A stretch of DNA of 64,000 nt. It comes from CAZABG01 sp964460985 (lineage in GTDB: Bacteria > Chlamydiota > Chlamydiia > Chlamydiales > Parachlamydiaceae). The stretch is taken from contig CAYWQX010000007.1 of assembly GCA_964460985.1 (NCBI GenBank), positions 20,949 through 84,948 of the forward strand. Reading direction: 5' to 3'. A model generated the notes under the pieces. It was not told the DNA's origin. It made no database searches and saw only the letters and a list, made by a program, of their open reading frames with translations. The number at the start of each line of letters is the position of its first letter. The stretch's first letter is position 1. Made by a program: the position numbers and the translations under genes. Positions 9,165-18,207 of the stretch are shown piece after piece.

Positions 9165-11114
9165 ATGGCAGAACAAAAAAAATCAAAAATTATCGGGATT
9201 GACTTAGGGACAACCAACTCCTGCGTAGCTGTGATGGAGGGTGGGCAGCCTAAAGTGATTGCAAACGCGGAAGGCGCAAGAACAACCCCTTCGGTAGTCG
9301 CGTTTAAAGGCAGCGAAAGAATTGTAGGTATACCAGCTAAACGTCAGGCTATCACAAACCCTGAGAACACCATTTACTCCTCCAAGCGTTTTATCGGACG
9401 CAAATTCAATGAAGTGCAGTCCGAGCTTAAAAACGTGCCTTATAAAGTGGTCGCCAACTCGAACGGTGATGCGGTTTTTGAAGTGCAAGGCAAACAGCTC
9501 TCCCCGGAAGAGATCGGCGCTCAAATCCTCATCAAAATGAAAGAGACCGCGGAAGCTTATCTGGGCGAAAAAGTAACCGAGGCGGTTATCACCGTTCCCG
9601 CTTACTTCAATGACTCGCAAAGACAGTCGACCAAAGACGCCGGAAGAATTGCAGGCCTTGATGTTAAAAGAATCATCCCTGAACCTACCGCAGCGGCTTT
9701 AGCCTATGGCCTTGATAAGGAAAAGACCGACAAGAAAATCGCTGTGTTTGACTTAGGGGGTGGAACTTTTGATATTTCTATCCTTGAGATCGGAGATGGC
9801 GTTTTCGAAGTGCTTTCTACCAATGGCGACACCCACCTAGGGGGCGATGACTACGATAATGCGATCCTTCAGTGGCTCTTAAATACCTTTAAACAAGAAT
9901 CGGGTATTGACTTAAGACAAGACAAAATGGCCCTTCAGCGTCTTCGCGATGCAGCTGAAAAAGCTAAAATCGAGCTTTCCGGCACAACGCAGACCGAAAT
10001 CAACCAGCCGTTTATCACGATGGATGCCTCAGGACCTAAACACTTGGCTATCACATTGACAAGATCGAAATTAGAAGAGCTTACTCACGACTTAACCGAA
10101 AGAACCAGAGAGCCTTGCCTGAAAGCTTTAAAAGATGCGGGCATCTCGAAAGATGATGTGGGCGAAGTCATTCTCGTCGGCGGTATGACTCGTATGCCGG
10201 CGGTTCAAGAGATGGTTAAATCGATCTTCGGCAAAGAAGGCCATAAAGGGGTAAACCCGGATGAAGTGGTGGCCATCGGCGCCGCAATTCAAGGCGGTGT
10301 TTTGACAGGCGATGTCAAAGACGTTCTTCTACTTGATGTAACACCCCTTACCCTTGGGATCGAAACGATGGGCGGTGTGATGACTCCGTTAGTGGAGCGT
10401 AACACAACGATCCCGACCCAGAAAAAACAGGTCTTCTCGACCGCGAGCGACAACCAGCCGGCGGTAACTATTCGCGTTCTTCAAGGAGAGCGTAAAATGG
10501 CGGAAGATAACAAAGAGATCGGCAGGTTCAATCTCGAAGATATCCCCCCTTCGCCAAGAGGCGTTCCTCAAATTGAAGTGGCTTTTGATATCGACGCGGA
10601 CGGCATTCTCCACGTTTCTGCGAAAGAAAAATCAACCGGCAAAGAGCAGAAGATCCGTATCGAAGCTTCCTCTGGTTTAAGCGAAGAGGAGATCAAGAAA
10701 AAGGTCAAAGATGCAGAACTGCATGCCGAGGAAGATCGTCTTAAAAAAGAGGCGGCCGAAGCTAAAAACGAAGCCGACTCTTTAGTCTTTAGAGCCGAAA
10801 AAGCCCTCAAAGACTCCAAAGATAAAATTCCGGCTGATGTAGCGAATACAGTTCAAAGCAAAGTAGACGCTGTCAAAAAAGCGCTGGAAGGCTCTGACAC
10901 CGCTCGCATCAAGGCAGCTAAGCAAGATCTTGAGCAAACAATGCAGCAGATCGGCGAGCACCTGAACAAGGCAAGCGCTTCTAGCGGTCCTGAGACAGCT
11001 CAAGCTCAACCGGAGCCGCAAGCCCAGTCTCAAGCCGGATCTTCCGAGTCCGCTTCGAATGATAACATCGAAGAGGCCGAAGTAGAAATCATCGACGACA
11101 ACGATAAAAAATAG
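9165..11114 (+). CDS. dnaK: Chaperone protein DnaK (Hsp70)
   Basis: This is the ATP-driven Hsp70 chaperone, 649 residues. The ATPase domain begins with GIDLGTTNSCVAVMEGG and has the second phosphate loop VFDLGGGTFD near 195-205. The substrate-binding domain starts after the hydrophobic linker (DVLLLDVTPLTLG near 386-398). The C-terminal tail is Ala/Gln/Ser-rich and ends in an acidic EEAEVEIIDDN motif typical of bacterial DnaK. It is the last gene of the CIRCE-regulated operon and is closed by a strong hairpin terminator. No dnaJ lies nearby. Confidence 0.99.
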   Translation: MAEQKKSKIIGIDLGTTNSCVAVMEGGQPKVIANAEGARTTPSVVAFKGSERIVGIPAKRQAITNPENTIYSSKRFIGRKFNEVQSELKNVPYKVVANSNGDAVFEVQGKQLSPEEIGAQILIKMKETAEAYLGEKVTEAVITVPAYFNDSQRQSTKDAGRIAGLDVKRIIPEPTAAALAYGLDKEKTDKKIAVFDLGGGTFDISILEIGDGVFEVLSTNGDTHLGGDDYDNAILQWLLNTFKQESGIDLRQDKMALQRLRDAAEKAKIELSGTTQTEINQPFITMDASGPKHLAITLTRSKLEELTHDLTERTREPCLKALKDAGISKDDVGEVILVGGMTRMPAVQEMVKSIFGKEGHKGVNPDEVVAIGAAIQGGVLTGDVKDVLLLDVTPLTLGIETMGGVMTPLVERNTTIPTQKKQVFSTASDNQPAVTIRVLQGERKMAEDNKEIGRFNLEDIPPSPRGVPQIEVAFDIDADGILHVSAKEKSTGKEQKIRIEASSGLSEEEIKKKVKDAELHAEEDRLKKEAAEAKNEADSLVFRAEKALKDSKDKIPADVANTVQSKVDAVKKALEGSDTARIKAAKQDLEQTMQQIGEHLNKASASSGPETAQAQPEPQAQSQAGSSESASNDNIEEAEVEIIDDNDKK

Positions 11115-11125
11115 CCTTTCTTTAC

Positions 11126-11154
11126 AGTCAGCTTCCAACCGGAAGCTGACTTTT
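11126..11154 (+). terminator. Rho-independent terminator of the dnaK operon
   Basis: A perfect 11-bp stem (AGTCAGCTTCC / GGAAGCTGACT) with an AACC loop is followed by a short T-run, 12 bp after the dnaK stop. Confidence 0.93.
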
Positions 11155-11253
11155 CATAACGCCAATCAAAAATTTTGGCTTAAACTACAATTTATTATTA
11201 AGATTTAATGAATATTAAAACTATTAATTATAATTACATGCTATAATTGCTTT

Positions 11254-13479
11254 GTGAATAACACTATTTTAGACAAATTAATTGATAATAATACTATCAA
11301 TATCTCTGATTTAAATTCTATTTCTCAAAATCAATCGATGGATCGCCTTCGCGCTAAAATTAAAACCGTCTTTGAAAGATCCGTCATTACGCCCGAAATA
11401 GAACAAGCAGCCTCCATAGGAAGTGTCGGCCATTTCTTTGTACAAAAATTTCGCACCCTTTATTTCTTTTTTTATAGAGAGGCCTCGGAAAAGATGGTAC
11501 AAAAAATTGTTCGTGATTTCCTTAATTGGCGTCAGGCGCAATTGGGCCTTCTTGACCAGCAGATCGATAACTACAAGTTAGGCAATAGATTTTCCCCTTA
11601 TCTGTCGGAAGCAGCGATTCGTAAAGCCATACAAGATACCAAAGAGTTCATCCAAGAATATAGCTTAGCCAGCTCTGAGATTAATTCTCAGTTTAAAAAT
11701 CGTATTATATCTCACTTAAAAAGCATCTTTGTCCAGATACCTTCATTTGATCAAATCATTGACACGAACGAACACTGGAGACAATTTAGCGAAGCGAAAG
11801 AAAAAGAGGAGCTTGAACAATTTACAGCCCCTTTTAAAAAAGTATTTTCCACTCTCTCTCCTCAAGAAATAAAAAACTGGACCTGGAAACCCGAACTCGG
11901 CGAAAAACCTGTCCTCGATTTTTTAAACCACGTTCAAGAAACTCAAAACCAACAAATCAGCAAACTTAAAAAAATCTACAGTTTCCAAATTATTCAAGTG
12001 GTAGCCGGGCTCTATTTATCCGACGGCACCAGTTTTAAACTCGCCGATATGGAGGTTGAAGCTGTCTTAAATTCAATCAAAAAAATGCATGGGGATAAAC
12101 TTAAAAAATCCCAATTGAACGCCATATCGGATCACTTATATGAGTTAAAAAACAATCCTTCTTTCTACACTAGGAACGATATTAAAAAAGTGATTGAGTT
12201 TTTACACTCTATCCATGGCCCCACCTTAAAAGTTCGTATTGAGGAGCTAGCGGAGGGAATTTTTAATCCCTACTTGATCCCTTTGATGCGTATTGAAAGC
12301 GAGTATCTTCAGCTGGACGAAAGAAACAGCTTGTTAAATCAATTCCTTAAGGGGTATCAACCTCCTATTGAAGCTCCTCCCGCCCAAAAAATAGCCAATA
12401 CCCTACCGAGTTATTTCTTTAATCCTTTAGCGATTGTAAGTTTATTCCCGCCTAACGAGAAAGTCTCTTTATTAAGGGTAATAAGTAGAAAAATAGGTCA
12501 GCTGGATGAAAAGAATCCTTTACTTGAAAATGAAACCTTTGATCTATTGAACCAAGCGATCACCTATTATCAACGAAAAGAGACACCCCCCTTACAAAAT
12601 ATAAGGCTAAAACAGAGGCGCTGGGATCTATTTTTTAACGATCTCCCCCTGCTCTCTAAACAACTTAAGCTCCCATTACCCGATTTTAAGACCCATCTCT
12701 TTAACCATATTTTCTCTTGGGGGGCTCTGATCTTTGGAAAATTTCTTCAAAATCCTCAGATCATTATCCAAGAAATTCCTCAATTTATCCTTAAATTAAA
12801 TAATCTAACGGATGAAGATCTGAAAGAAATGTCATTTCTTGATCATGACGGTATTTCAAAAGTATTAAATATCGTTGACACGATTCCTCTTGCAAGTTTG
12901 ATGGAAAAGGCTATCAAAGCCCTTATAAAACCCTTTTTACATCCTGAAAATCTTGTAAAAAATAAGGAAGAGCTGAGTGCAAGGATCGCAAAATCCATCG
13001 AGAGTAATATAAAGTATTTAGCCTCTCAAGAAAACTCTGAGAATTACGAAGCGATAAAAAAATCTATCGATGTTCAGAATATTTGGCTGCAAAGTAGAGT
13101 CGAAAACTTCGATATGGAATTCGAAACTTTATTGTATAAATCGGAAAAATTACTCTTAGAGATTTTAAAGATATTGATCGATCATCATCAAGTTCTTCCA
13201 ACAGTTCTCCTCATTAAAGCGTTTATAGATTGGAGGAAAGCTCGGTTGCAGAATAAAGACACCCCTGAACTTTTAAATCAGGTATCCGAGCGATTGAAAG
13301 GGATGTTTATCCAATTTCTGAAGGAATTAGAAAGCAATCCTTTAGAGAAGAAGATTCTTATCGAAGCTCAACAGATTGCAAATCAATTCCATATTAAAGA
13401 GGACGAGCCCAATAAATCTTTAGCCGCGTGGAGGCAAATCACACCCATCTTAAGAAATGCTTTAGGTGTTCCCGTTTGA
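11254..13479 (+). CDS. Large helical protein of unknown function
   Basis: I do not recognise this 741-residue protein. It has no signal peptide or clear membrane segment. It is rich in Glu, Lys, Leu and Ile and looks helical throughout. A GTG at 11254 is the first start, and an in-frame ATG lies at 11338 (MDRLRAKIK). A good -10 box (TATAAT, 11242-11247) sits just seven bases before the GTG. Either the mRNA is leaderless or the downstream ATG is the real start, and the Asn/Ile-rich first 28 residues would then be untranslated. It follows the dnaK terminator and precedes another unknown gene by 17 bp. A chlamydia-specific cytosolic or secreted protein is possible but only inferred. Confidence 0.7.
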   Translation: MNNTILDKLIDNNTINISDLNSISQNQSMDRLRAKIKTVFERSVITPEIEQAASIGSVGHFFVQKFRTLYFFFYREASEKMVQKIVRDFLNWRQAQLGLLDQQIDNYKLGNRFSPYLSEAAIRKAIQDTKEFIQEYSLASSEINSQFKNRIISHLKSIFVQIPSFDQIIDTNEHWRQFSEAKEKEELEQFTAPFKKVFSTLSPQEIKNWTWKPELGEKPVLDFLNHVQETQNQQISKLKKIYSFQIIQVVAGLYLSDGTSFKLADMEVEAVLNSIKKMHGDKLKKSQLNAISDHLYELKNNPSFYTRNDIKKVIEFLHSIHGPTLKVRIEELAEGIFNPYLIPLMRIESEYLQLDERNSLLNQFLKGYQPPIEAPPAQKIANTLPSYFFNPLAIVSLFPPNEKVSLLRVISRKIGQLDEKNPLLENETFDLLNQAITYYQRKETPPLQNIRLKQRRWDLFFNDLPLLSKQLKLPLPDFKTHLFNHIFSWGALIFGKFLQNPQIIIQEIPQFILKLNNLTDEDLKEMSFLDHDGISKVLNIVDTIPLASLMEKAIKALIKPFLHPENLVKNKEELSARIAKSIESNIKYLASQENSENYEAIKKSIDVQNIWLQSRVENFDMEFETLLYKSEKLLLEILKILIDHHQVLPTVLLIKAFIDWRKARLQNKDTPELLNQVSERLKGMFIQFLKELESNPLEKKILIEAQQIANQFHIKEDEPNKSLAAWRQITPILRNALGVPV

Positions 13480-13496
13480 TCTGCTAATCTATTGAC

Positions 13497-14171
13497 ATGA
13501 TCCCGGCTAGCTTCACGGAAGAAACCGCACGAAACCATTTCTTAAATACGTTTGAAATAAACTTCGATCGAGCCTTAAGACCGCTCAACTTAACTGATCG
13601 TCGTATCCTTCAGATCGTCAGTCAAAAACTGTGGAAATCGACGAACGTTCAAAGGGCTAGTAACCCTTACCATTCCTACGAGTCTCTCTTCATTGAATTT
13701 TTTATTGGAACGAGTATGGTTTTTCGTGATCACGATGGATCTTTTTACCAGGATTTAGAGCATGCTTCGGAAGAGAGAACCTCTTCTCACTATGGTAGGG
13801 TCGGATCTGAAGTTCAAAGGCATCATAGAGGATCGGCTCTTCCTGAAGTGCTCTTCCACAGGGGAATGCTCCCTTTTGCTGAAGGGAAGATTAAAGGAGG
13901 CATTTATTGGAAGAAGCTTCCTGATGATCATAGGAACAACTACGATCCCATACCTGCCGTGTGGATCCAAACCGAAAACACCCCTAATGGTCCCAAGATT
14001 TCTGACTGGTTCATTCATAGATGGGACTTTGTGATCTACTTTTTCTTAAAAGAGATTCTCAAATCTGACAGGCCTCAGATAGGCCCCTATAAAACAATTG
14101 ATGGACTTAGAGGCAAGCCCGATACAAATCCTGTCTTTGTCGATGAACTACCTCTCGAAGAGACGGGTTAA
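13497..14171 (+). CDS. Conserved-looking hypothetical protein, 224 aa
   Basis: I do not recognise a family. The protein is soluble, rich in aromatic residues and His/Arg, and has no membrane segment. It contains several Trp-rich stretches (YWKKLPDDHR near 140, SDWFIHRWDF near 168) and ends with an acidic tail that overlaps the convergent mdlB-like gene by 24 bp. The ATG lies 17 bp after the stop of the 741-residue protein, so the pair is probably co-transcribed and functionally linked. The N-terminal 60 residues (ending SQKLWKSTNV) look helical. Function unknown. Confidence 0.68.
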   Translation: MIPASFTEETARNHFLNTFEINFDRALRPLNLTDRRILQIVSQKLWKSTNVQRASNPYHSYESLFIEFFIGTSMVFRDHDGSFYQDLEHASEERTSSHYGRVGSEVQRHHRGSALPEVLFHRGMLPFAEGKIKGGIYWKKLPDDHRNNYDPIPAVWIQTENTPNGPKISDWFIHRWDFVIYFFLKEILKSDRPQIGPYKTIDGLRGKPDTNPVFVDELPLEETG

Positions 14172-15851
14172 TTTTTCATAAACTCCTTTCTGAGAGAGCA
14201 AAGTTTCATGGCTCCCCTTCTCGATGATCTGCCCTTTTGACATCACCAGAATGGTTTTAGAATCACGCACGGTGGTCAGACGGTGAGCGATCACAATCGC
14301 GCCCCTCCCTTTCAGAAGTTTGTCGATCGTCTCCTGAATCTTTTTCTCGGTAATCGGATCAATGTTGGCTGTCGCTTCATCTAACAACAGGAATTTTCCG
14401 TTTAGGCAATGGACTCTTGCCAATGAAATAAGCTGCATTTCACCGCTGCTTAAAGATTTTCCCCTTTCCAAGATGGTTTGATGAATAAACGATCCCGGGA
14501 GGCCCACATATTCCAATGCTTTAATAACCTCTTTATCGGATATGTTCGGATTAAATAGCGTCACATTATCACGGACGGTTCCGGAAAATAAAACAGGGTC
14601 TTGTAAAATCACTCCAAAACACTGCCTTAACGCTTTTAAATCATATTCGGCATGAGATCTTCCATTAATGAGGATTTCACCTTCCTGAATAGGATAGAAA
14701 CGGAGCAAAAGCGAGATAATGGTGGTTTTACCCGATCCCGTTTGTCCAACAAGCGCAACAGACTCTCCCTTTTGAACCGAGAAACTTAAATCTTTGAGAA
14801 CCCACTCCCCTTCGCGGTAGTAAAAAGAGACATTTTTAAATTCGATGGTTTCAATCTCATGGATGGGAAGACCCGAAAAGCTTTCCGTTGTACGATCCAT
14901 CATATCGAAAATTCGTTCAGAAGCTGAAAAGGCCGATTGAAGGGTATTATAGCGCTCTGCCAAATCACTAAGAGGCCTAAAAATCATCATGATATACAAG
15001 CTAAATGAAAAAAAGGTGCCTGCGTCAAACGGATGAGTGAAGGCTAGCACTAAATAGGCTCCAATCAAGCTCAAGCTCTGTAAAAAATCATTTCCTGAAA
15101 TATAGAGGCTAAAGTTTTCGTTGGTTTTCATGTACTCGCTTGAGATCGATTCGTTAATCTCTTCAAACTTTGCTTTCTCTTGTTTTTCGAGATGAAAATG
15201 GCGAATCACCATAACCCCTGCCAGATGCTCCTGGACGAAGGAGTTCATTTTAGAAACCTCCCGCCTAATTTTATCGTAGCTAATTCTCTGAACATTTCTA
15301 AAATAGTTCGTGAGAAGAAGCACAAAAGGCAAAATGGTAAGAACGACAAAAGCAATTCGGATATCCAAATAGAACATGCCACCTAAAATCATAAAGAAAA
15401 GAAGCAGGTTTCCGACAATTGGAACTAAACTTTCCGAAAACATCTGGTTGATTTGATCCACATCGTTCATGACACGGGTCATGAGCCGTCCAACAGGCTC
15501 TTTATCGAATTCTAGAATAGGAAGCTGCTCAATATGATAATAGACATCGGTTCTAAGCCGTTTCATTGCTTTAGAGCCGATCCAGCTTTTAATGAAGGTA
15601 TCGATTAAATCGAAGAGATATCCTAAAATGAGAAGAAAAAATAAATAGAAACCTTGCTGGATAAAAGCCTCGTCCAATCCCCCTGCCGTCAAAATCTTTT
15701 GCGCCAAGATACCCATCCACAAAGGGACTATCGCATCGATCATGCGGGCTAAAACAATTAAGAGAATCGCGATCATTAATTGGGTTTTGTAAGGCTTGAT
15801 GTAGCCAAATAACCTTTTAAAAAGGGTGAAATCGAGTGAATGGCGGCTCAC
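14148..15851 (-). CDS. ABC exporter subunit, MdlB-like (half-transporter)
   Basis: A six-helix transmembrane domain (residues ~1-310) is fused to an ATPase domain. Walker A is GQTGSGKTT near 358, Walker B LLLDEATANID near 485 carries the catalytic Glu, and the H-loop His is present (IAHRLTTV). The ABC signature is degenerate, LSSGE instead of LSGGQ. The GTG start immediately follows the stop TAG of the partner gene, so the two are translationally coupled. Together they form a heterodimeric exporter of the MdlA/MdlB or TM287/288 type; the substrate (lipid, peptide or drug) is unknown. The gene closes the dxr-rseP-linked minus-strand run. Confidence 0.9.
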   Translation of the reverse strand: MSRHSLDFTLFKRLFGYIKPYKTQLMIAILLIVLARMIDAIVPLWMGILAQKILTAGGLDEAFIQQGFYLFFLLILGYLFDLIDTFIKSWIGSKAMKRLRTDVYYHIEQLPILEFDKEPVGRLMTRVMNDVDQINQMFSESLVPIVGNLLLFFMILGGMFYLDIRIAFVVLTILPFVLLLTNYFRNVQRISYDKIRREVSKMNSFVQEHLAGVMVIRHFHLEKQEKAKFEEINESISSEYMKTNENFSLYISGNDFLQSLSLIGAYLVLAFTHPFDAGTFFSFSLYIMMIFRPLSDLAERYNTLQSAFSASERIFDMMDRTTESFSGLPIHEIETIEFKNVSFYYREGEWVLKDLSFSVQKGESVALVGQTGSGKTTIISLLLRFYPIQEGEILINGRSHAEYDLKALRQCFGVILQDPVLFSGTVRDNVTLFNPNISDKEVIKALEYVGLPGSFIHQTILERGKSLSSGEMQLISLARVHCLNGKFLLLDEATANIDPITEKKIQETIDKLLKGRGAIVIAHRLTTVRDSKTILVMSKGQIIEKGSHETLLSQKGVYEKLTRLFER

Positions 15852-17564
15852 CTACAACCTCTCCAATTCTTTCATGGTGGCAAAAAAGCCCCCTTTCCTA
15901 ATAAGATCTTGCGGCCTTCCCTGTTCTATCACCTTTCCTTGGGAAAGATAGATCACTTCATCCAACTTCTCTAAAATAGAGACTCTTTGTGTAGATATAA
16001 TGACCGTTTTCCCCCTGAAGTTATCTTGAATCGCTTTAAAAATACGCCCTTCTGTCGCCGCGTCTACGGCCGAGAAAATATCATCCAAAAGGAGGATCGA
16101 TCGTTCAACCAAAAAGGCTCTTGCGATCGCTACTCTTTGCTTTTGTCCGCCTGAGAGAGTAACCCCCTTTTCACCTACCATGGTGTCATACGATTCCTGG
16201 AAGTCAAGGACCGTATTGTGCAGATCGGCTAAGGAAGAGGCCCATTCAATCTCCTCTTGAGAAGCTCCCTCTTTCCCGAAACTCACATTCTCGCGAATCG
16301 ACTTTGAAAAGAGAAAAGGGATCTGCTCGACCGTTACCATGTCTTCATAAAAACTGGAGAGAGGATAATCGTGGATATCTCTTCCGGCGATAAAAATCAT
16401 CCCATACGGGATCTCGTATTCGCGGTTTAACAATTTAAAAAGGGTGCTTTTTCCAGAGCCTGCAGGCCCTGTGATCCCGATAAATTGGCCGCCTGGAATT
16501 TTTAAGGACAGCCCATTGATTGCAGGCTTCGATTGATGAGGGTAGGTGAAAGAAAGGTTCTTAAATTCAATGGACGCATCTGGCGGAAGCTCCAGATTTT
16601 CACTCCCTTCAATCATTTCGTAAGGCTCATCATAAATCGATTTCAACCGGTCGTAAGAGGCTCTTCCTTGTTGATAGATAGGGATTACCCATCCGATAAT
16701 CAACACAGGGAAATAGATATAGGATTGAATCCACATGAAAGCGGTAAAATCGGCGATCGAGATCCACTCGATTTGCCGCATCATCAGGTAGGCAGTCGCT
16801 ATCACAATGAGAACCGTCGTGAGTCTTGTAATCAGGGTGAGAAATGGAAAAGAGAGCCCTTGATAGGTCATCAACCGTACATTCAATCCAAGAAGATCGG
16901 TGAGCATCTGTAAAAATTTATTCAAAAGGGTTTTTTCAACTGCATAGCTCTTTACAATTCTGATTCCTGAGAAGGTCTCCTGCACGAAATTACTCATCTT
17001 TGCAAGCTGCGCTTGATAGTTGGAAGAGAGGGAGTAGATATAGGTTCTCAACGTATAATTAATGGTAGGGATCGCAATAACAGGTATCATTGCTACCCAT
17101 GCTAATTTCGGAGCTATCCAGAAAAGGGCTACTACCCCGGGGATCAAAGTCGTTATAAAATAAATCGGAAAGAGAAGAACGGGTCCTAAAATATCGCGGT
17201 AAGCTGAAATATCGCCGGACATTCTCGAAATGAGCTCGCCAATTCCATGCCGATCGAAAAAAGCCATCGTCTGATTTTGAATTTTTTCATAAATGCGGGA
17301 GCGCATCGAAAGCTCTTCAAATCGTATGACACGACGGGTTGCAATCCTCATCGAATAGCGAAGGGTAGAAGAGATGAAGGCGACTAACACAAGAAGGGAC
17401 GCTGTAAGATAGGGATTGAGAGAGGTCTCAATCGCATAGCGCATAATCAGAGGATTTAAAATGAGTAAAAAATTCGCTAAGGCTAAAAAAACGAAGGATA
17501 AAGATATTATTTTAAAATGTTGTTTAATGATGCGGCGGATGTGGCTTGCTAAGGAGGGTTCCAC
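15852..17564 (-). CDS. ABC exporter subunit, MdlA-like (half-transporter)
   Basis: This 570-residue transmembrane-plus-ATPase protein has Walker A GPAGSGKST near 359 and a canonical LSGGQKQR signature. Walker B is LLLDDIFSAVD, with Asp where the catalytic Glu normally sits, and the switch His is replaced by Gln (STQRVS). Its own nucleotide site is therefore the degenerate one, and the site completed by its intact signature is the consensus one, the standard asymmetry of heterodimeric exporters. It starts seven bases after the upstream GT-like gene and is coupled to the MdlB-like gene downstream. Substrate unknown. Confidence 0.9.
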   Translation of the reverse strand: MEPSLASHIRRIIKQHFKIISLSFVFLALANFLLILNPLIMRYAIETSLNPYLTASLLVLVAFISSTLRYSMRIATRRVIRFEELSMRSRIYEKIQNQTMAFFDRHGIGELISRMSGDISAYRDILGPVLLFPIYFITTLIPGVVALFWIAPKLAWVAMIPVIAIPTINYTLRTYIYSLSSNYQAQLAKMSNFVQETFSGIRIVKSYAVEKTLLNKFLQMLTDLLGLNVRLMTYQGLSFPFLTLITRLTTVLIVIATAYLMMRQIEWISIADFTAFMWIQSYIYFPVLIIGWVIPIYQQGRASYDRLKSIYDEPYEMIEGSENLELPPDASIEFKNLSFTYPHQSKPAINGLSLKIPGGQFIGITGPAGSGKSTLFKLLNREYEIPYGMIFIAGRDIHDYPLSSFYEDMVTVEQIPFLFSKSIRENVSFGKEGASQEEIEWASSLADLHNTVLDFQESYDTMVGEKGVTLSGGQKQRVAIARAFLVERSILLLDDIFSAVDAATEGRIFKAIQDNFRGKTVIISTQRVSILEKLDEVIYLSQGKVIEQGRPQDLIRKGGFFATMKELERL

Positions 17565-17571
17565 TTTTTTT

Positions 17572-18207
17572 TCAAGCCTCTAAAATTTTAAATAGATCCG
17601 GAGGAAGCTTCCCCTTCTGGACCTCTCTTTCAAGAGAGGCAGGATCAATTTCATGGTCCTTCAGCGCGCTCTTCAAATCTTCTAAAAAAAGAGGATGAAG
17701 AAAAGTCGCATTACTTGAAAAAAGATCGCTTGGGAAAACGAGTTCTCCCTCTTTAAAATAAAGAGCGCCTATATCCTCTGTCACAAGGCCCTCCGGCAGC
17801 GCGAGAAGGGTTTTTTTCATCAAATCCCTATCCTCGCACTTTAAAGAGATTTGATCTCCATCCCAATGCTTCAGGCGCGGCGTATCTAAAAGCATGACAT
17901 CGAGATTTTTGCCTTCAGGTGCAAGCGCTCCTTTGCCTTGCATATCATTTTTCATGAGTTCAGCCACATCCATTCGAACGAGCGTACTTTGATGGATGTA
18001 GAGAACTTTCTCTTTAAACTGATTGAGAGAGGGGACATAAAAGCGATATAAGCTAGCTCCGTTCATGTTCCTTATCGGTACTTTAACGGGAAGATGTTTC
18101 AATATGTGAATGATAAGGGAAGATTTCGAGCGTTTGACGAGGCTATAGCGAAGGACTTCGGCGAAGAGCCAATCATGAGGCTCTTCGCCGATGTAAACCT
18201 CTATCAC
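17572..18207 (-). CDS. Glycosyltransferase-like protein lacking the DxD motif
   Basis: This is a 211-residue soluble protein. Its segment SLYRFYVPSLNQFKEKVLYI followed by HQSTLVRMDVAELM (about 51-85) resembles the part of family-8-type sugar transferases where the fold runs into the metal-binding Asp-x-Asp. A later stretch (DVMLLDTPRLKHWD near 104) also matches that layout. In this protein the DxD position reads H-Q-S, so it should not bind a sugar nucleotide in the normal way. The start is a GTG overlapping the rseP stop (GTGA), which makes co-translation likely. The relationship is my pattern recognition and is moderate to weak; a non-catalytic or diverged envelope protein is possible. Confidence 0.5.
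   Translation of the reverse strand: MIEVYIGEEPHDWLFAEVLRYSLVKRSKSSLIIHILKHLPVKVPIRNMNGASLYRFYVPSLNQFKEKVLYIHQSTLVRMDVAELMKNDMQGKGALAPEGKNLDVMLLDTPRLKHWDGDQISLKCEDRDLMKKTLLALPEGLVTEDIGALYFKEGELVFPSDLFSSNATFLHPLFLEDLKSALKDHEIDPASLEREVQKGKLPPDLFKILEA

Noticed and set aside
9204..9620. 138-codon antisense ORF opposite dnaK
   Set aside because: Shadow of the strongly biased dnaK coding sequence, with no promoter or RBS.
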